Source of the DNA: Monoplex corrugatus | Taxonomy: Eukaryota > Mollusca > Gastropoda > Littorinimorpha > Ranellidae | Direction: 5' to 3' | Assembly (NCBI GenBank): GCA_030674185.1 | Contig: JAPXFY010000026.1 | Span: forward strand, 47,847,232 to 47,911,231 | Length of the DNA: 64,000 bases | Part shown: positions 30,912 through 42,985 of the stretch, piece by piece | Layout: every line of letters starts with the position of its first letter | Numbering within the stretch: position 1 is the stretch's first letter | Made by a program: the position numbers and the translations under genes | The notes under the pieces: model-generated | The model's database searches: none | What the model was told of the DNA's origin: nothing | What the model saw: only the letters and a program-made list of their open reading frames with translations

Positions 30912-31475
30912 TCAACTTTGTCCATTGTTCCTCACTGTCACCAGCGTCTTCCAGGGCACTGAATTTGTCTTGAACATGTACGTTAACTTTTCCACGGGTC
31001 GCTTCATCTGTCTAAGATTTAGTTCGATGTTACTTTTGGTCTGTTTTCTTTTCTTTAGTTTCAGCCTAAATATTCCCATTACATGATTGTGGTCCCTGGT
31101 GCAGTCTGCGCCTGGTAGTGTTTTTGCTGTCAGCAAAAATTTTTTAATTTTTTTATTTATCAGGATGTAGTCAATTCGATTTTTAGTATTATCTCCTGGA
31201 CTCATCCAAGTCCATTTTCTTCTATTAGGCTGCTCAAACCAGGTGTTTCCCACTATGAACTCATTCATCTGTGCCCATTCCACAAGTTTCTCTCCCCTTT
31301 CATTTTGTGCGCCATGGCCATGAGGTCCAACTATATCCTGCACTCTATCCTGTCCTACTTTAGCATTAAAATCTCCCATTATTATTGTAACTTCTTGTGA
31401 TTTGCCTTGAGCCTTGGCCATCTCTAATACTTCATAGACATTGTTGGTGCATACACCTGGATGATGTTGATATCA
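30912..31475 (-). pseudogene. AP-type endonuclease domain of RTE-like LINE
   Basis: The frame at 30912-31421 reads VTIIMGDFNAKVGQD (metal/catalytic GDFN motif), GPHGHGAQNERGEKLVEWAQ, NTWFEQPNRRKWTWMSPGD, NRIDYILINKK and GADCTRDHNHVMGIFRLKL (the terminal D-H motif with one irregularity). This matches APE-like nucleases of RTE elements, which nick target DNA to prime reverse transcription. A stop separates it from the upstream INIIQVYAPT. Confidence 0.8.
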
Positions 31476-32012
<537 letters not shown>

Positions 32013-32383
32013 TATTCCTGTTTTTAGAGAATTCATTTAAATGGAGGGCTTTCTATTCAATGACTGGGCGAAAAAAGAGTTTTTCAGAACGGTTTCATCA
32101 TACTGTTATTATTAGTATTACATTTGGTCGAGCAACCGGTTACATGATTGTATCATCATAACTGAAAACAGCTTTTGATACAAATCATTTGTATTAAAGA
32201 ACACGTGTGTTAGTGTGTAGAAACAGCATCATGATAAATAATGCAGGAGAGTCAAAATGTTAGCATGTGGGCTTACAATCATCACAACACAGTGATTTTA
32301 CAGGTACTATCAATAATGCTGGTGGTGTGTCTCCATTGATGCTTGTGTTGTGTCCCCATTTAATGCTTTTGATGTGTCCCCAG

Positions 32384-32667
32384 GGAACAGTATGGCTTAT
32401 CATAATGGTATGCAGTTCTCCACAAAGGACATGGACAATACGCCTGACAAAGGGAACTGTGCCAGTGTTTTCAGTGGAGCATGGTGGTACCGCAGCTACA
32501 AGAATGATTTCTGCTATAGCTCCAATCTTAATGGGCTTTTATTGAAGAAGGCGAATAATGAATCAGGAATTAACTGGTTTACTTGGAATGATGGTGAATT
32601 CGTTACATACACGCTGAAATTTGCCGAGATGAAAGTAAGACCCCTGTTGTTTGTAGGCCCCTACTAG
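32384..32667 (+). CDS. Fibrinogen-related domain, exon C (terminal)
   Basis: Acceptor 'gatgtgtccccag' ends at 32383, and it enters in phase 1. It reads GNSMAYHNGMQFSTKDMDNT, then GNCASVFSGAWWYRSYKNDF, CYSSNLNGLLLKKANNESGI, NWFTWNDGEF and TLKFAEMKVRP, followed by nine residues and TAG at 32665-32667. HNGMxFSTxDxDN is the calcium-binding loop. The NCA...WWY...C pair and the C-terminal EMKVRP are diagnostic of FReD lectins. With exons A and B it gives about 185 residues of an ~215-residue domain. Confidence 0.92.
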
Positions 32668-33004
32668 TTCTGCACAGAAAAATCCAAATTCATTCTATTG
32701 TGGGCCATACGCCATGAAATTCAGGTCTTGAATCCTTATGAAACATTCTCAGACGAGACATTGCGTATATTAATGGATTATTTTAGTGATGTTTAGTATG
32801 TAGGCTACAGAACATAATTAGTTGATCCATTATGACAATGAAGGTAAAGGTTTTCTCATAACCCTGTAGTTGTAGCAGTGTGAGGTGGCAGACATCAACT
32901 TTCCCGGAAGCAGCAATATGAGGGTGGTGCCTATATCCCTTCCTCCGCTGCTTTACCCTTCCCTATCTAGGAAGACAAAACCATAGCTGGGTAGAATGGA
33001 GACT
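32668..33004. other. 3' flank of the FReD gene, no other gene
   Basis: No clear AATAAA close to the stop; 'gacaatgaaggtaaagg' and simple spacer only. Confidence 0.45.
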
Positions 33005-33105
33005 GCACGCACATATAAAGTTTCCCGGTACGGCCGTGATTCGCACCCTTGCAAACTCGTGAAGGCAAAGTGGAATACGAGCGCTGCACCTCTGCGCCAA
33101 CGGGG
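33005..33105 (-). repeat. tRNA-like SINE head
   Basis: The minus strand reads GACCCCGTTGGCGCAGAGGT (A-box-like) and GGGTGCGAATCACGG (B-box-like). Confidence 0.4.
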
Positions 33106-33153
33106 TCTCCTTCTGATGATATTAGTCTCTTAACATGAAGCCCGAATTACAGC

Positions 33154-33410
33154 GGGCCCCAGTAGCTCAGTTGGTTTGAGCGTCAGATTCACATGCGAAT
33201 GGTTGTGGGTTCGAATCCCCAGGTGTGCTACATTAAAACTGGCCTTCTGAATGTCCCATCTTAACATCATTGTTGTTCTGGTGGTGTCAGTATAGGATTA
33301 GATAAACCCCCTTCCCCCACTTCCCTGGGATGGTTGTCCGTGTCGGCCATGTCACCTGAGGTGGGTGTCGACGTAAAAACTGAACCAAATCAAAAATCAA
33401 AAGCCCCACA
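33154..33410 (+). repeat. tRNA-derived SINE
   Basis: The head (33154-33229) has TAGCTCAGTTGGTTTGAGC (A box and D arm) and GTGGGTTCGAATCCCC (perfect B box and T arm). The 5' GGGCCCC and 3' GGTGTGC do not pair as an acceptor stem, and the anticodon arm is imperfect, so it is a SINE head rather than a tRNA gene. The tRNA-unrelated body follows. Confidence 0.6.
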
Positions 33411-33851
33411 TAACTGAGCATCATCCTTGATGTGGCACACCACCGTGTCTCTCCTCCACTGGCACCGACATAAACCATTGAAACTAAACGCAACACGAAC
33501 TACCGAAAGGAAAGTCGCCATTAGTGCAAGGGCCATAAAATCTAAGACAGGTTTTGTGTTATAATGACTGATGAAAATGTGGAGGGGTGGGGGTGTTCAT
33601 GATAATGACCTGGAGTTACAATCGGTTCAAGACTCTTCGAGAATGTTGTCTCTTACGCATCTTTTTATACTATATTCTGGTGTCAATCTAACCCAATGAA
33701 AATGGACTCTTGCTGTGTTGTTCAGAAAATCTGGGCAACCACATCAGAATTGCACCCATAAAGTCAGCGCAGTCTTCCAGACGGAGCTCCTATTTCCAAT
33801 TCTATGCCGGAGTCAGTCCAAACTAACATGAAAAGAAACTATAACGTTCAG

Positions 33852-33861
33852 AGGTTCCACT
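33852..33861. repeat. Target-site duplication, left (10 bp)
   Basis: AGGTTCCACT, repeated at 34327-34336. Confidence 0.75.
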
Positions 33862-34326
33862 CATCATCATCATCATCATTCTCCTGCCCGTGATGGGCGT
33901 AGAGGAGAGATGAGAGACATTCTTGAAGCCAGCCGTCGCCAACCGGTCCTGTCCTCCGCCTGTCGCACCAGCGTGGGGCCATCCAACCTGGTCCATTCTT
34001 TGATGTTGTCCATCCAGCATTTGGCTTGTCGTCCCCTTCGTCTGCCGCCTCCCAGTGTACCCTGGAGGACCGTTTTGGGCAGTGAGTTGTGGCGTGTGAC
34101 ATGCCCGAACCACGACAGCTTCCTGTTCTTGACTGTTGCCAGGAGGGGTTCTTGTGGGCCTGCGAGTGCTGTTATTTGGCTCCACACAAAGTCGTTTGTC
34201 TTCCGATCTTGCCAAGAGATCCCGAGCAAGCGCCTGAAGCATTTAGTTTCAAACGTCTGGATTCTCTTGGTGGTCTCTGCTGTCATGGTCCAGCTCTCGC
34301 ATCCATACAGCAGGATGGGGAGCACC
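33862..34326 (-). mobile_element. LINE C-terminal insertion with 10-bp TSD
   Basis: The minus-strand frame (33876-34325) reads LLYGCESWTMTAETTKRIQT, FRRLLGISWQDRKTNDFVW, KLSWFGHVTRHNSLPKTVLQ and GGRRRGRQAKCWMDNIKEWT. It is a conserved endonuclease/RT-type LINE C-terminus, related to but distinct from the RTE-like family at 3326 and 9508. It ends in a (TGA)n tail at 33862-33880. 5'-truncated, with almost no frame damage. Confidence 0.8.
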
Positions 34327-34336
34327 AGGTTCCACT
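34327..34336. repeat. Target-site duplication, right (10 bp)
   Basis: Exact copy of 33852-33861. Confidence 0.75.
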
Positions 34337-34630
34337 ACCATGTTTCTAAAAGCTTACTGCTGGCTTTGAGAAAAAAAGTTACTTTTTGTTGCTTGTTAAA
34401 CGACTTGTCATTGTCCATAAGTTGCGCCCCCTTCCCCCCTTGTTTTTACCTCAATCCAATTCCCCACAATGTATATGAATCCATCTTCAATGTGTATATC
34501 ACATCCATCTTCTGTGACATCGGCAATTTTAATGTAGTCTTTTAACAACACTTGTAGTGGTGCGTCTGGATTTTAATGTTGATTTACTGTATGTGTTTCG
34601 GGCAATGCTAACAATAATTGATACTTCAGT

Positions 34631-34636
<6 letters not shown>
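34337..34636. other. No gene recognised
   Basis: Spacer; nothing supported. Confidence 0.5.

Positions 34637-34722
<86 letters not shown>
34637..34722. repeat. (CT)n microsatellite
   Basis: CT tract, with TG/TA-rich sequence further on (34820-34915). Confidence 0.95.
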
Positions 34723-34725
<3 letters not shown>

Positions 34726-35159
34726 TATCTGTCTCTCGTCTCTTTATTTTTATCCATTCCTTACTTTTCTTCCTTTTTTCTGTCTTTCTCTCCCATTTTC
34801 TTTTTTCTTTTTTCTTTGTGCGCATGTATGTTTATGTATGTATGTGCATGTGCGCTCGTTTGTGTGTGTGTGTATCTGTGTGTCTGTGTGGGTGTCTGTG
34901 TGTATGAGTGCTTGTGCGCCCGTGCGTTTATGTTTGTATATCTATGTGTGTTCAGGGCTTCATCTTTTGTGACTGTGATGGCATGTCTTGATTTTGTGCG
35001 ACTTAGTGTATATAATGTGATTACAAATAATCTCCTGTATGAGGTTTTACAATACATGTACATAACCTATTTTCTGACTGACTATAAAGATGGACAGGCT
35101 TATATTTGCGTTGATGGTTTCCACTCCTCTCTCTCTCTTGTCTTTATTCATTCTGTTTC

Positions 35160-35248
<89 letters not shown>

Positions 35249-35269
35249 ATATATATATATATATATATT
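35160..35269. repeat. (CA)n then (AT)n microsatellite
   Basis: CA about 85 bp, then AT about 20 bp. Confidence 0.95.
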
Positions 35270-35387
35270 CCACGACACCGTGTGATCGATTTTGAATCAT
35301 TGATGTATTTTCATGTTGTTTAATAAATTGATCTATATTCATTATTTGATGTATCCATTTACAAACCAGAAGGACAAGAAAACCAAT

Positions 35388-35470
35388 GTAAGCGCGTATC
35401 CAACGAGACAAAACAAAACAAGCGCAAATTTTCGGCCAACTAGCCTTTGTCAAGCGCGAACGCACGGTCG
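35388..35470 (-). repeat. Penelope 3' UTR motif
   Basis: The minus strand reads CTTGACAAAGGCTAGTTGGC then CGAAAATTTGCGCTTG and GGATACGCGCTTACATTGG. It is the same motif as at 1403, 17583 and elsewhere, located ~340 bp past the PLE stop codon on the same strand. Confidence 0.6.
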
Positions 35471-35812
35471 CAGACAGATCACAGACACCAAACAATGGAT
35501 AATAAAAACGGGACTAAAAACTTTCTTGCCGCCTCGTCCAGTGGGTAAGAAATGGAATGCCCATGTCGTCATGAGCAGTAGTAAGAAATGGGGAGAGGGG
35601 AGGCAGCTATGATGTCAAAAGGGAAGTGAGATGAGTTCTGCAATTTTGAGAAGTGGCCATGCTATATCGGTATAGCCCTGTTCTGAAGAAGGCACAGGGC
35701 AAGAGCCAAGAGATAAGGGAGTAGATTGTGCCCGGTGCCAAGAATCTGGTAGGCATGGGAACAGGAAGAGACATGAAACGGCATGTCTGAATTCTGTTGC
35801 GCAGTGGATTAC

Positions 35813-37341
35813 TTATGGTTTGTCATTAAGACCATATGGTTTGCGTGTTCCAAGTTTATTTATGAGGTGGGATTCTCTGTCTTTTCTGTCTATGGTGCTG
35901 TTATTGTGTAGAAGCCACAGACCTTTCACTCGGATGTCATTGATTGAGTGGTCTGATTGGTTGAAGTGATTGGGGATAGTTTTATCCCTTTGGTGGCGGA
36001 TATCAGCCAAGTGTTCTTTGAAACGTGTGTCAAGGGTGCGTCCAGTTTCACCAATATACAATTGGGAACATTTAGAGCAGCTGATCAAGTAGACAATGTT
36101 ATAAGTTTGACAGTTGAAATGTTTTGTAATTCTCATATGAGATTTGGGGCCTTTGACTGTGGTGGCTGAGCACAAGAAAGGACAAGTCTTGCATTTAGAT
36201 TTGTTGCATGGAGAGATTCCTGAAGGTTGGCTGACTGGTTTGCTGAGATTTGAATGCACCAGCAAGTCGCGGAGATTTGTGTCTCTCTTGTAGACAATCA
36301 AAGGGCGCTTGTCAAAGGTTTCACCTGTGGTGGGACTGGATCGCAAAATGTTCCAGTTGGACAAGATGATCCTTTTTATGAGGTGCACGGACGGGTGGTA
36401 AACTAGACTAAGGACTGGCTTCGAATGGAGGGCATTTGGCCGAGAGACAGAGTTGACTTTTTTCCGGGCTTCATTGATGACCTCGAGTGGGTAATGTCTG
36501 CGCAGGAAAAATCTAGTCATTTCAACTGCTTTGTCCTGGAAATTGTCTTCGTCTGAGCAGAGGCGTCGTAGTCTCAAGAACTGCGAGTTTCTGGTGTTGG
36601 AAGTGTGAGATGATTGATAGTCCAGGTAGGAATGTGAGTCTGTAGGTTTGTAGTGGACTGTAGTGACTAGTTGTTCAGATTGAAGGGAAACTTCGATATC
36701 CAGGAAGCTTATGGATATGTTTGAAATTTCATATGTGAACTTGATGGATGGGTGAAACGTTTGGACGTAATGGATGAATTGTAAAAGTTGGTCATGATCG
36801 AGGGATGTCATGCCAATGCAATCATCTATGTATCTTTTGTACAATTCAGGTTTGGGTTTCTTGTATTGTTGTAGGATTTGTTCCTCCAAATATCCCATGA
36901 ACAAACAGGCATAGCTGGGGCCCATCTTAGTACCCATGGCGACTCCGCTAACTTGCGAGAACGTCTCATCTCCGAACGAAAATGTGTTCATGGTAAGAAC
37001 CAGCTCCGCAAGTCGGACAAGGGTTGAAGTAGACAATGTTTGGTCACGTCGTTTGTCCAGAAAATGCTGGAGAGCTTTTAACCCGTCGGAGTGGGGTATG
37101 CTGGTGTACAAAGAGGTCACATCCAAAGTGAACAGGTATTGGGGTTTGAAGGTGTGGTCTTCATTTAATATTTGAATCAGATTCAATGTATGGTTAGTGT
37201 CTTTGATGAAGGTAGGCAAAGCCTGGACTATAGGTTGCAAAATGTGATCAAGAAACTGAGAAATGTTTTCAGTGGGGCAGTTGCAAGCTGACACGATAGG
37301 ACGGCCAGGATTGTTGGCTTTATGTATTTTGGGAAGTAAAT
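35813..37341 (-). CDS. Penelope-like reverse transcriptase and GIY-YIG endonuclease
   Basis: Open from about 37341 down to the stop at 35813 (first ATG at 37294). RT motifs: LFTLDVTSLYTSIPHSDGL (motif A), FSQVSGVAMGTKMGPSYACL (motif B), YKRYIDDCIGM (motif C; YIDD at about 36821-36832) and FLDIEVSLQSEQLVTTVHYK, then TDSHSYLDYQSSH, a Penelope hallmark. C-terminally, YNIVYLISCSKCSQLYIGET followed by GRTLDTRFKEHLADI is a GIY-YIG endonuclease (about 36037-36105), preceded by a Cys-rich CNKSKCKTCPFLC module. Catalytic residues look intact. The upstream 276-codon frame joins it after a one-base shift. Confidence 0.9.
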
Positions 37342-38058
37342 AAAAAAGTGATTGGACTGGAAGTTGTTTGATGAGTAGTCTGGCAGTGGGGGCAGCTGCT
37401 TAGAGGTTATGAGATTGTTGATAAGTTTGGATATCTTGGCATGATTAGTCATGTGGGCAGGTTGGTCCAACTTTTTGTAGAAGGCGTGATGGTGGAGTTG
37501 TTTCTGGGCTTCCTTGATATACAGATGTCTGTCCCAGACTACAATTGCACCCCCCTTGTCTGCTGGTTTGATGACAATGTCGTCTCTGTTTTTGAGGGAG
37601 TGTAGTGCGTCCCTTTCTTCTTTGGAGATGTTGGAATATTTCTTGGGTCGCATGTTGAGACAGTCTATTTCTTGGTGGCATTTGTTGATGTAATGTTCAA
37701 CTTCGGGAAAGGTGTTGCGGGGAGGTTCCCGATGAGCAGGCTTATGGAAAAGTTTTGTAAATAAGTCAGCATCAGGATTCAATTTTTGTTTGGGAGGATG
37801 TCCCAGTACTGCCATCCAACGTAGGGATCTAAAAAATCGTTGGCAGCTGTTCATAGTTTGGTATTTGCTGGCGGATGGTTTTAAAGGGACAAATTTGAGG
37901 CCCTTTGAAAGGGCTGACACTTCCGCCTCAGAGAGTGGTAAGTTTGAAGGAATACAATGTACAAGGGGGTGACGTGCAGAGCTAGAGGAAGGTGGAGAGG
38001 GGGCTGGGTTGCTGATAGGTGTCAGGAACGGTGCAGACGGGTTTGCAGTCTTGTTCAA
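37228..38058 (-). pseudogene. Penelope-like element N-terminal region, frame-shifted from the RT
   Basis: Starts MNKTANPSAPFLTPISNP and contains LSEAEVSALSKGLKFVPLKP and EERDALHSLKNRDDIVIKPA with DKGGAIVVWDR (the RT N-terminal block of Penelope proteins). The true reading leaves this frame in a T6 run (37342-37347 on +), where FYLLPKIHKANNPGRPIVS resumes in the RT frame. The remaining codons to 37228 are out of frame. The lesion is a single-base homopolymer indel, so it could be sequencing error. Confidence 0.8.
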
Positions 38059-38540
38059 GTTGATTTATGTTAAGAATAGATAACTAAAACATAACAGCAC
38101 CGGCAATGTGCGCGCGTGTGTATGTGATTTCATGCTAATTTTGCTTAAATGTCCATCATGACCGGAAACTGCATGATTTGTCCCAAAAACAAATTACTCG
38201 CTTACACCAAAATATTTTCATTCTAATAAAATTATCAAAGGCGCGTGCACACACATGCACACAAACACACACACACTCGCGCATGCATACACACACACAG
38301 GCACGCACAAACACACGCACGCACGCATGCACGCACGCACGCATACTTCTTATCGATTTAAAACAATCTCTCTTTTCATTTAAGTCAAATTAATAACAAA
38401 ATGAAGAAAAAGAGAGAAGAATCCATTAATGTGAGTAAATGGTTTGTATTTACAAACATACTGTGTGTAAAATCGTTTGGTTTTTTTTATTTTTTTACTA
38501 AATTTACTTTTTTTTATCATAAAACTTCAATTCTACTAAT
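38059..38540. other. Microsatellite-like CA/CG stretch and AT-rich spacer
   Basis: ACAC/GCAC-rich 38240-38345, then AT-rich sequence leading into the satellite. No gene. Confidence 0.6.
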
Positions 38541-38544
38541 TTAC

Positions 38545-41500
38545 CACAATCAACGTAACACTTCAATCTATACCTAACCTAATCTTACCACGAATCAATC
38601 ATAACACTTCAATCTATACCTACACTAATCTTACCACGAATCAATCATAACACTTCAATCTATACTACTATAATCTTACCACGAATCAATCATAACACTT
38701 CAATCTATCCTACTACTATCTTCCACGAATCAATCATAACACTTCATCTATACCTACCAATCTTACCACGAATCAATCATAACACTTCAATCTATACCTA
38801 ACCAATCTTACCACAATCAATCATAACACTTCAATCTATACCTAACCTAATCTTACCACAAATCAATCATAAACTCATAATACATCTTCATCATCAAATT
38901 AACCTAACCTAATAATCTTACCACAAATCAATCATAACACTTCAACTATACCTAACCTAATCTTACCCAAATCAATCATAACCTTCATTACTACCTAACC
39001 TAATTTACCACAATCAATCATAACACTCAATCTATACCTAACCTAATCTTACCACGAATCAATCATAACACTTCAATCTATACCTAACCTATAATCTTAC
39101 ACGAATCAATCATAACACTTCATACTACCTAACTAATCTTACCACGAATCAATCATAACACTTCAATCTTACTACCTACTAATCTTACCACGAATCAATC
39201 ATAACACTTCAATCTATACCTAACCCTAATCTTACCACGAATCAATCATAACACTTCAATCTATACCTACCTAATCTTACCACGAATCAATCATAACACT
39301 TCAACTATACCTAACCAATCTTACACGAATCAATCATAACACTTCAATCTATACCTAACCATCTTACCACGAATCAATCAAAACACTTCAACTATACCTA
39401 CCTAATCTTCCACGAATCAATCATAACACTTCAATCTTACCTAACCAATCTTACCACGAATCTATCAAACACTTCAACTATACCTACCAATCTTACACGA
39501 ACAATCATAACACTTCAACTTACCTACCAATCTTCACGAATCAATCATAACACTTCAATCTATACCTAACATCTTACACGAATCAATCAAACACTTCAAC
39601 TATACCTACCAATCTTACCACGAATCAATCATAACACTTCAATCATACTAACCATCTTACACGAATCAATCATAACACTTCACTATACCTAACCCAATCT
39701 TACACGAATCAATCTAACACTTCAATCTATACCTAACCATCTTACACGAATCATCATAACACTTCAATCTATACCTAACCAATCTTACACGAATCAATCA
39801 TAACACTTCAACCTATACCAACCTAATCTTACCACGAATCAATCATAACATTCAATCTATACTAACCATTTACACGATCAATCATAACACTTCATCTATA
39901 CCTAACCTAATCTTACCACGAATCATCATAACATTCAACTATACCTAACTACTAATCTTCCACGAATCAATCATAACACTTCAATCTATACCTAACCTAC
40001 TAATCTTACCACGAATCATCATAACACTTCAATCATACCTAACTAATCTACCACGATCAATCTAACACTCATCTATACCTAACCCAATCTTACCACGATC
40101 ATCATAAACTTCATCTTACCTAACCATCTTACCACAATCAAAAACTTACTATACCTACTAATCTTACCACAATCAATCATAACACTTCAACTATACTACA
40201 ATCTTACCACAATCATCATAACACTTCAACTATACCTACCTAATCTTACCACAATCAATCATAACACTTCAACTATACTAACTAATCTTACACGAATCAA
40301 TCATAACACTTCAATCTATACCTAACCAATCTTACACGAATCATCATACACTTCAACTTTCTAACCAATCTTACCACGAATCAATAAAACTTTAATCTAT
40401 ACCTAACCAAACTTACACGAATCAATATAACACTTCAATCTATACTAACCTAAATCTTACACGAATCATCATAACACTTCAATCTATACCTAACTATTTT
40501 ACCACGAATCAATCATAACACTTCAATCTATACCTACCAATCTTACCACGAATCAATCATAACACTTCAATCTATACCTAACCAATCTTACCACGAATCA
40601 ATCATAAACTTCAATCTATACCTACCAATCTTACCACGAATCAATCAAACACTTCAACTATACCTAACCAATTTACACGAATCAATCAAACACTTCATCT
40701 ATACTACCTATCTTACACGAATCAATCATAACACTTCAATCTATACCTAACCAATCTTACCACGATCATCATAACATTCATCTTCCTAACCAATCTTACC
40801 ACGAATCAATCATACACTTCAACTATACCTACCAATCTTACACGAATCAATCATAACACTTCAACTATACCTAACCTAATCTTACCACGAATCATCATAA
40901 CATTCAATCTATACCTAACCAATTTACCACGAATCATCATAACACTTCAATTATCCTAACCCAATCTTACCACGAATCAATCATAACACTTCAATCTATA
41001 CCTAACAATCTTACCACGAATCAATCATAACACTTCAACTATACCTAACCTAATCTTACCACGAATCAATCATAACACTTCAATCTATACCTAACCCAAT
41101 CTTACCACGAATCAATCATAAACTTCAATCTATACCTAACCAATCTTACACGAATCAATCATAACACTTCAACTTACTACTTAACTCAATCTTACTAACC
41201 AATCAATCATAACACTTCAATCTATCCTACCCTAATTTACCACGAATCAATCATAACACTTCAATCTATACCTAACCAATTTACCACGAATCAATCATAA
41301 CACTTCAACCTACCTAATACCAATAATAACACTTCAATCTATACCTAACCTCAATCTTACACGAATCATCATACACTTCAACCTATACCTACAATCTTAC
41401 CACGAATCATCAAACACTTCAACTTACAATACTATACTTACCACGAATCAATCATAACTTCAATCTTCTAACCTTACCGAATCATCAAATACACTTCAAC

Positions 41501-42175
41501 TATTACCTTACCTAATCTTACCACGAATCAATCATAACACTTCAATCTATACCTAACCTAATCTTACCACGAATCAATCATAACACTTCAATCTATACCT
41601 AACCCAATCTTACCACGAATCAATCATAACACTTCAACTATACCTATACCTAATCTTACCACGAATCAATCATAACACTTCAATCTATACCTAACCTAAT
41701 CTTACCACGAATCAATCATAACACTTCAATCTATACCTAACCCAATCTTACCACGAATCAATCATAACACTTCAATCTATACCTAACCCAATCTTACCAC
41801 GAATCAATCATAACACTTCAATCTATACCTAACCCAATCTTACCACGAATCAATCATAACACTTCAATCTATACCTAACCCAATCTTACCACGAATCAAT
41901 CCAAACACTTCAACCTATACCTAACCTAATCTTCCACGAATCAATCAAAACACTTCAATCTATACCTAACCTAATCTTACCACGAATCAATCATAACACC
42001 TCAACCTAAACCTTACCTACTAATCTTACCACAAATCAATCATAACACTTCAATCTATACATAACCCAATCTTGCCACAAATCAATCATAACACTTCAAT
42101 CTATACCTAACCTAATCTTACCACAAATCAATCATAACACTTCAATGTATAGCTAACCTAACCTTGCCACAAATC
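38545..42175. repeat. 46-bp AT-rich tandem array, ~3.6 kb
   Basis: The unit is TAACACTTCAATCTATACCT, AACCTAATCTTACCACGAAT, CAATCA; about 80 units. Both edges and the 41500-41900 stretch are regular. The middle (about 38640-41500) is full of 1-3-base gaps at varying positions, which is unlike mutational divergence and like uncorrected long-read error. The CAAATC variant (CA for CG) clusters near both ends. Confidence 0.95.
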
Positions 42176-42264
42176 AATTATTCTTCATTTTCCTTCAGCC
42201 TACTAGTAAGTGGGCCTATTTCGTCATGCCTATGAATTATTCAGCTTCAGTTTGCCCACTCGTC

Positions 42265-42830
42265 AATAGTTCCCCCGTGGGGATGCCGGCGGCTTTTTCA
42301 GTATAAATAGTATCCCCACCTTCTGGAAATTCTACGCTAGAAATTTCCTCTTTTCTGTCACACACTTCTTGTTTCTTTCTTCCTCCTTTCTGTCGTTTTT
42401 TCCTGTCATTTTCTGCCTTGCTGGTCCATTCACCTATATGTGTTCGGTAAAGTCTTATGTATTTTCTTTTAGGATTGATAATTGGGTACAGGTATTAAAT
42501 GCCTGTTTGGCTCTAGGGAAGTGAGATATGCAGAAGCAGTTTTAGGTAATTTAGGCCCTTTTTTGTTTTTTGTTTTGTTTGTTTTTTTGATATATGTGTT
42601 AGTATCCTTACCTATGTTTACATTTGTATTCAGATTTGATTATCCCCGGTGTGATAAATTGGACGGAGTGGTCAACGTCAGGGGCATGTCCTTAGATTAT
42701 GTGCGCGACTGCATTGACATGTGTACTTAATTTTCTTTTTCTTTTTTTCCTGTTGAAGTATTTATGTGTTTTGAAACGGTTGAAGAACTGATCAGGCTCT
42801 ACGCAGTCGGCTGGGCTTTAAACAAAAATC
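42265..42830 (+). mobile_element. SINE-like ~550-bp dispersed element, full copy
   Basis: CCGTGGGGATGCCGGCGGC, 'cagtataaatagtatccccac', 'ctggtccattcacctatatg', 'ggctctagggaagtgagata', 'gtgataaattggacggagtg', 'ttatgtgcgcgactgcattg' and GCAGTCGGCTGGGCTTTAAA in order. Confidence 0.8.
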
Positions 42831-42985
42831 GTGAAAATAACAACTCGTCCATGGTTTGTTAACGTCCGCCAAACGTCAGTCAAAAGCCACTCTTTCATAC
42901 TTTGGATTTAAATTTATTATGAGCTTCATTTTAACGTTTGAAAACTACAGTCAGTAACCATTCATATATATACTACACGTCATTA

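Larger units (their letters stand above)
29340..31475 (-). mobile_element. RTE-like LINE with endonuclease region, degraded
   Basis: The longest copy of the RTE-like family here. On the minus strand it starts in the AP endonuclease (INIIQVYAPT near 31465) and passes through endonuclease, linker and RT to KIRKRK near 29345, where it loses similarity before the usual 3' tail. Frames are broken many times. No TSD was found. Confidence 0.75.
35388..38058 (-). mobile_element. Penelope-like element with GIY-YIG endonuclease
   Basis: A minus-strand element. Its coding region (35813-38058) is followed downstream by the dispersed motif at 35388-35470, which I take as its 3' UTR. No terminal long repeats were identified. 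The 5' limit is set by the ORF start. Confidence 0.7.

Noticed and set aside
33154..33230. Functional tRNA gene
   Set aside because: A and B boxes are good, but the acceptor ends do not pair and the anticodon stem is imperfect; better explained as a SINE head.
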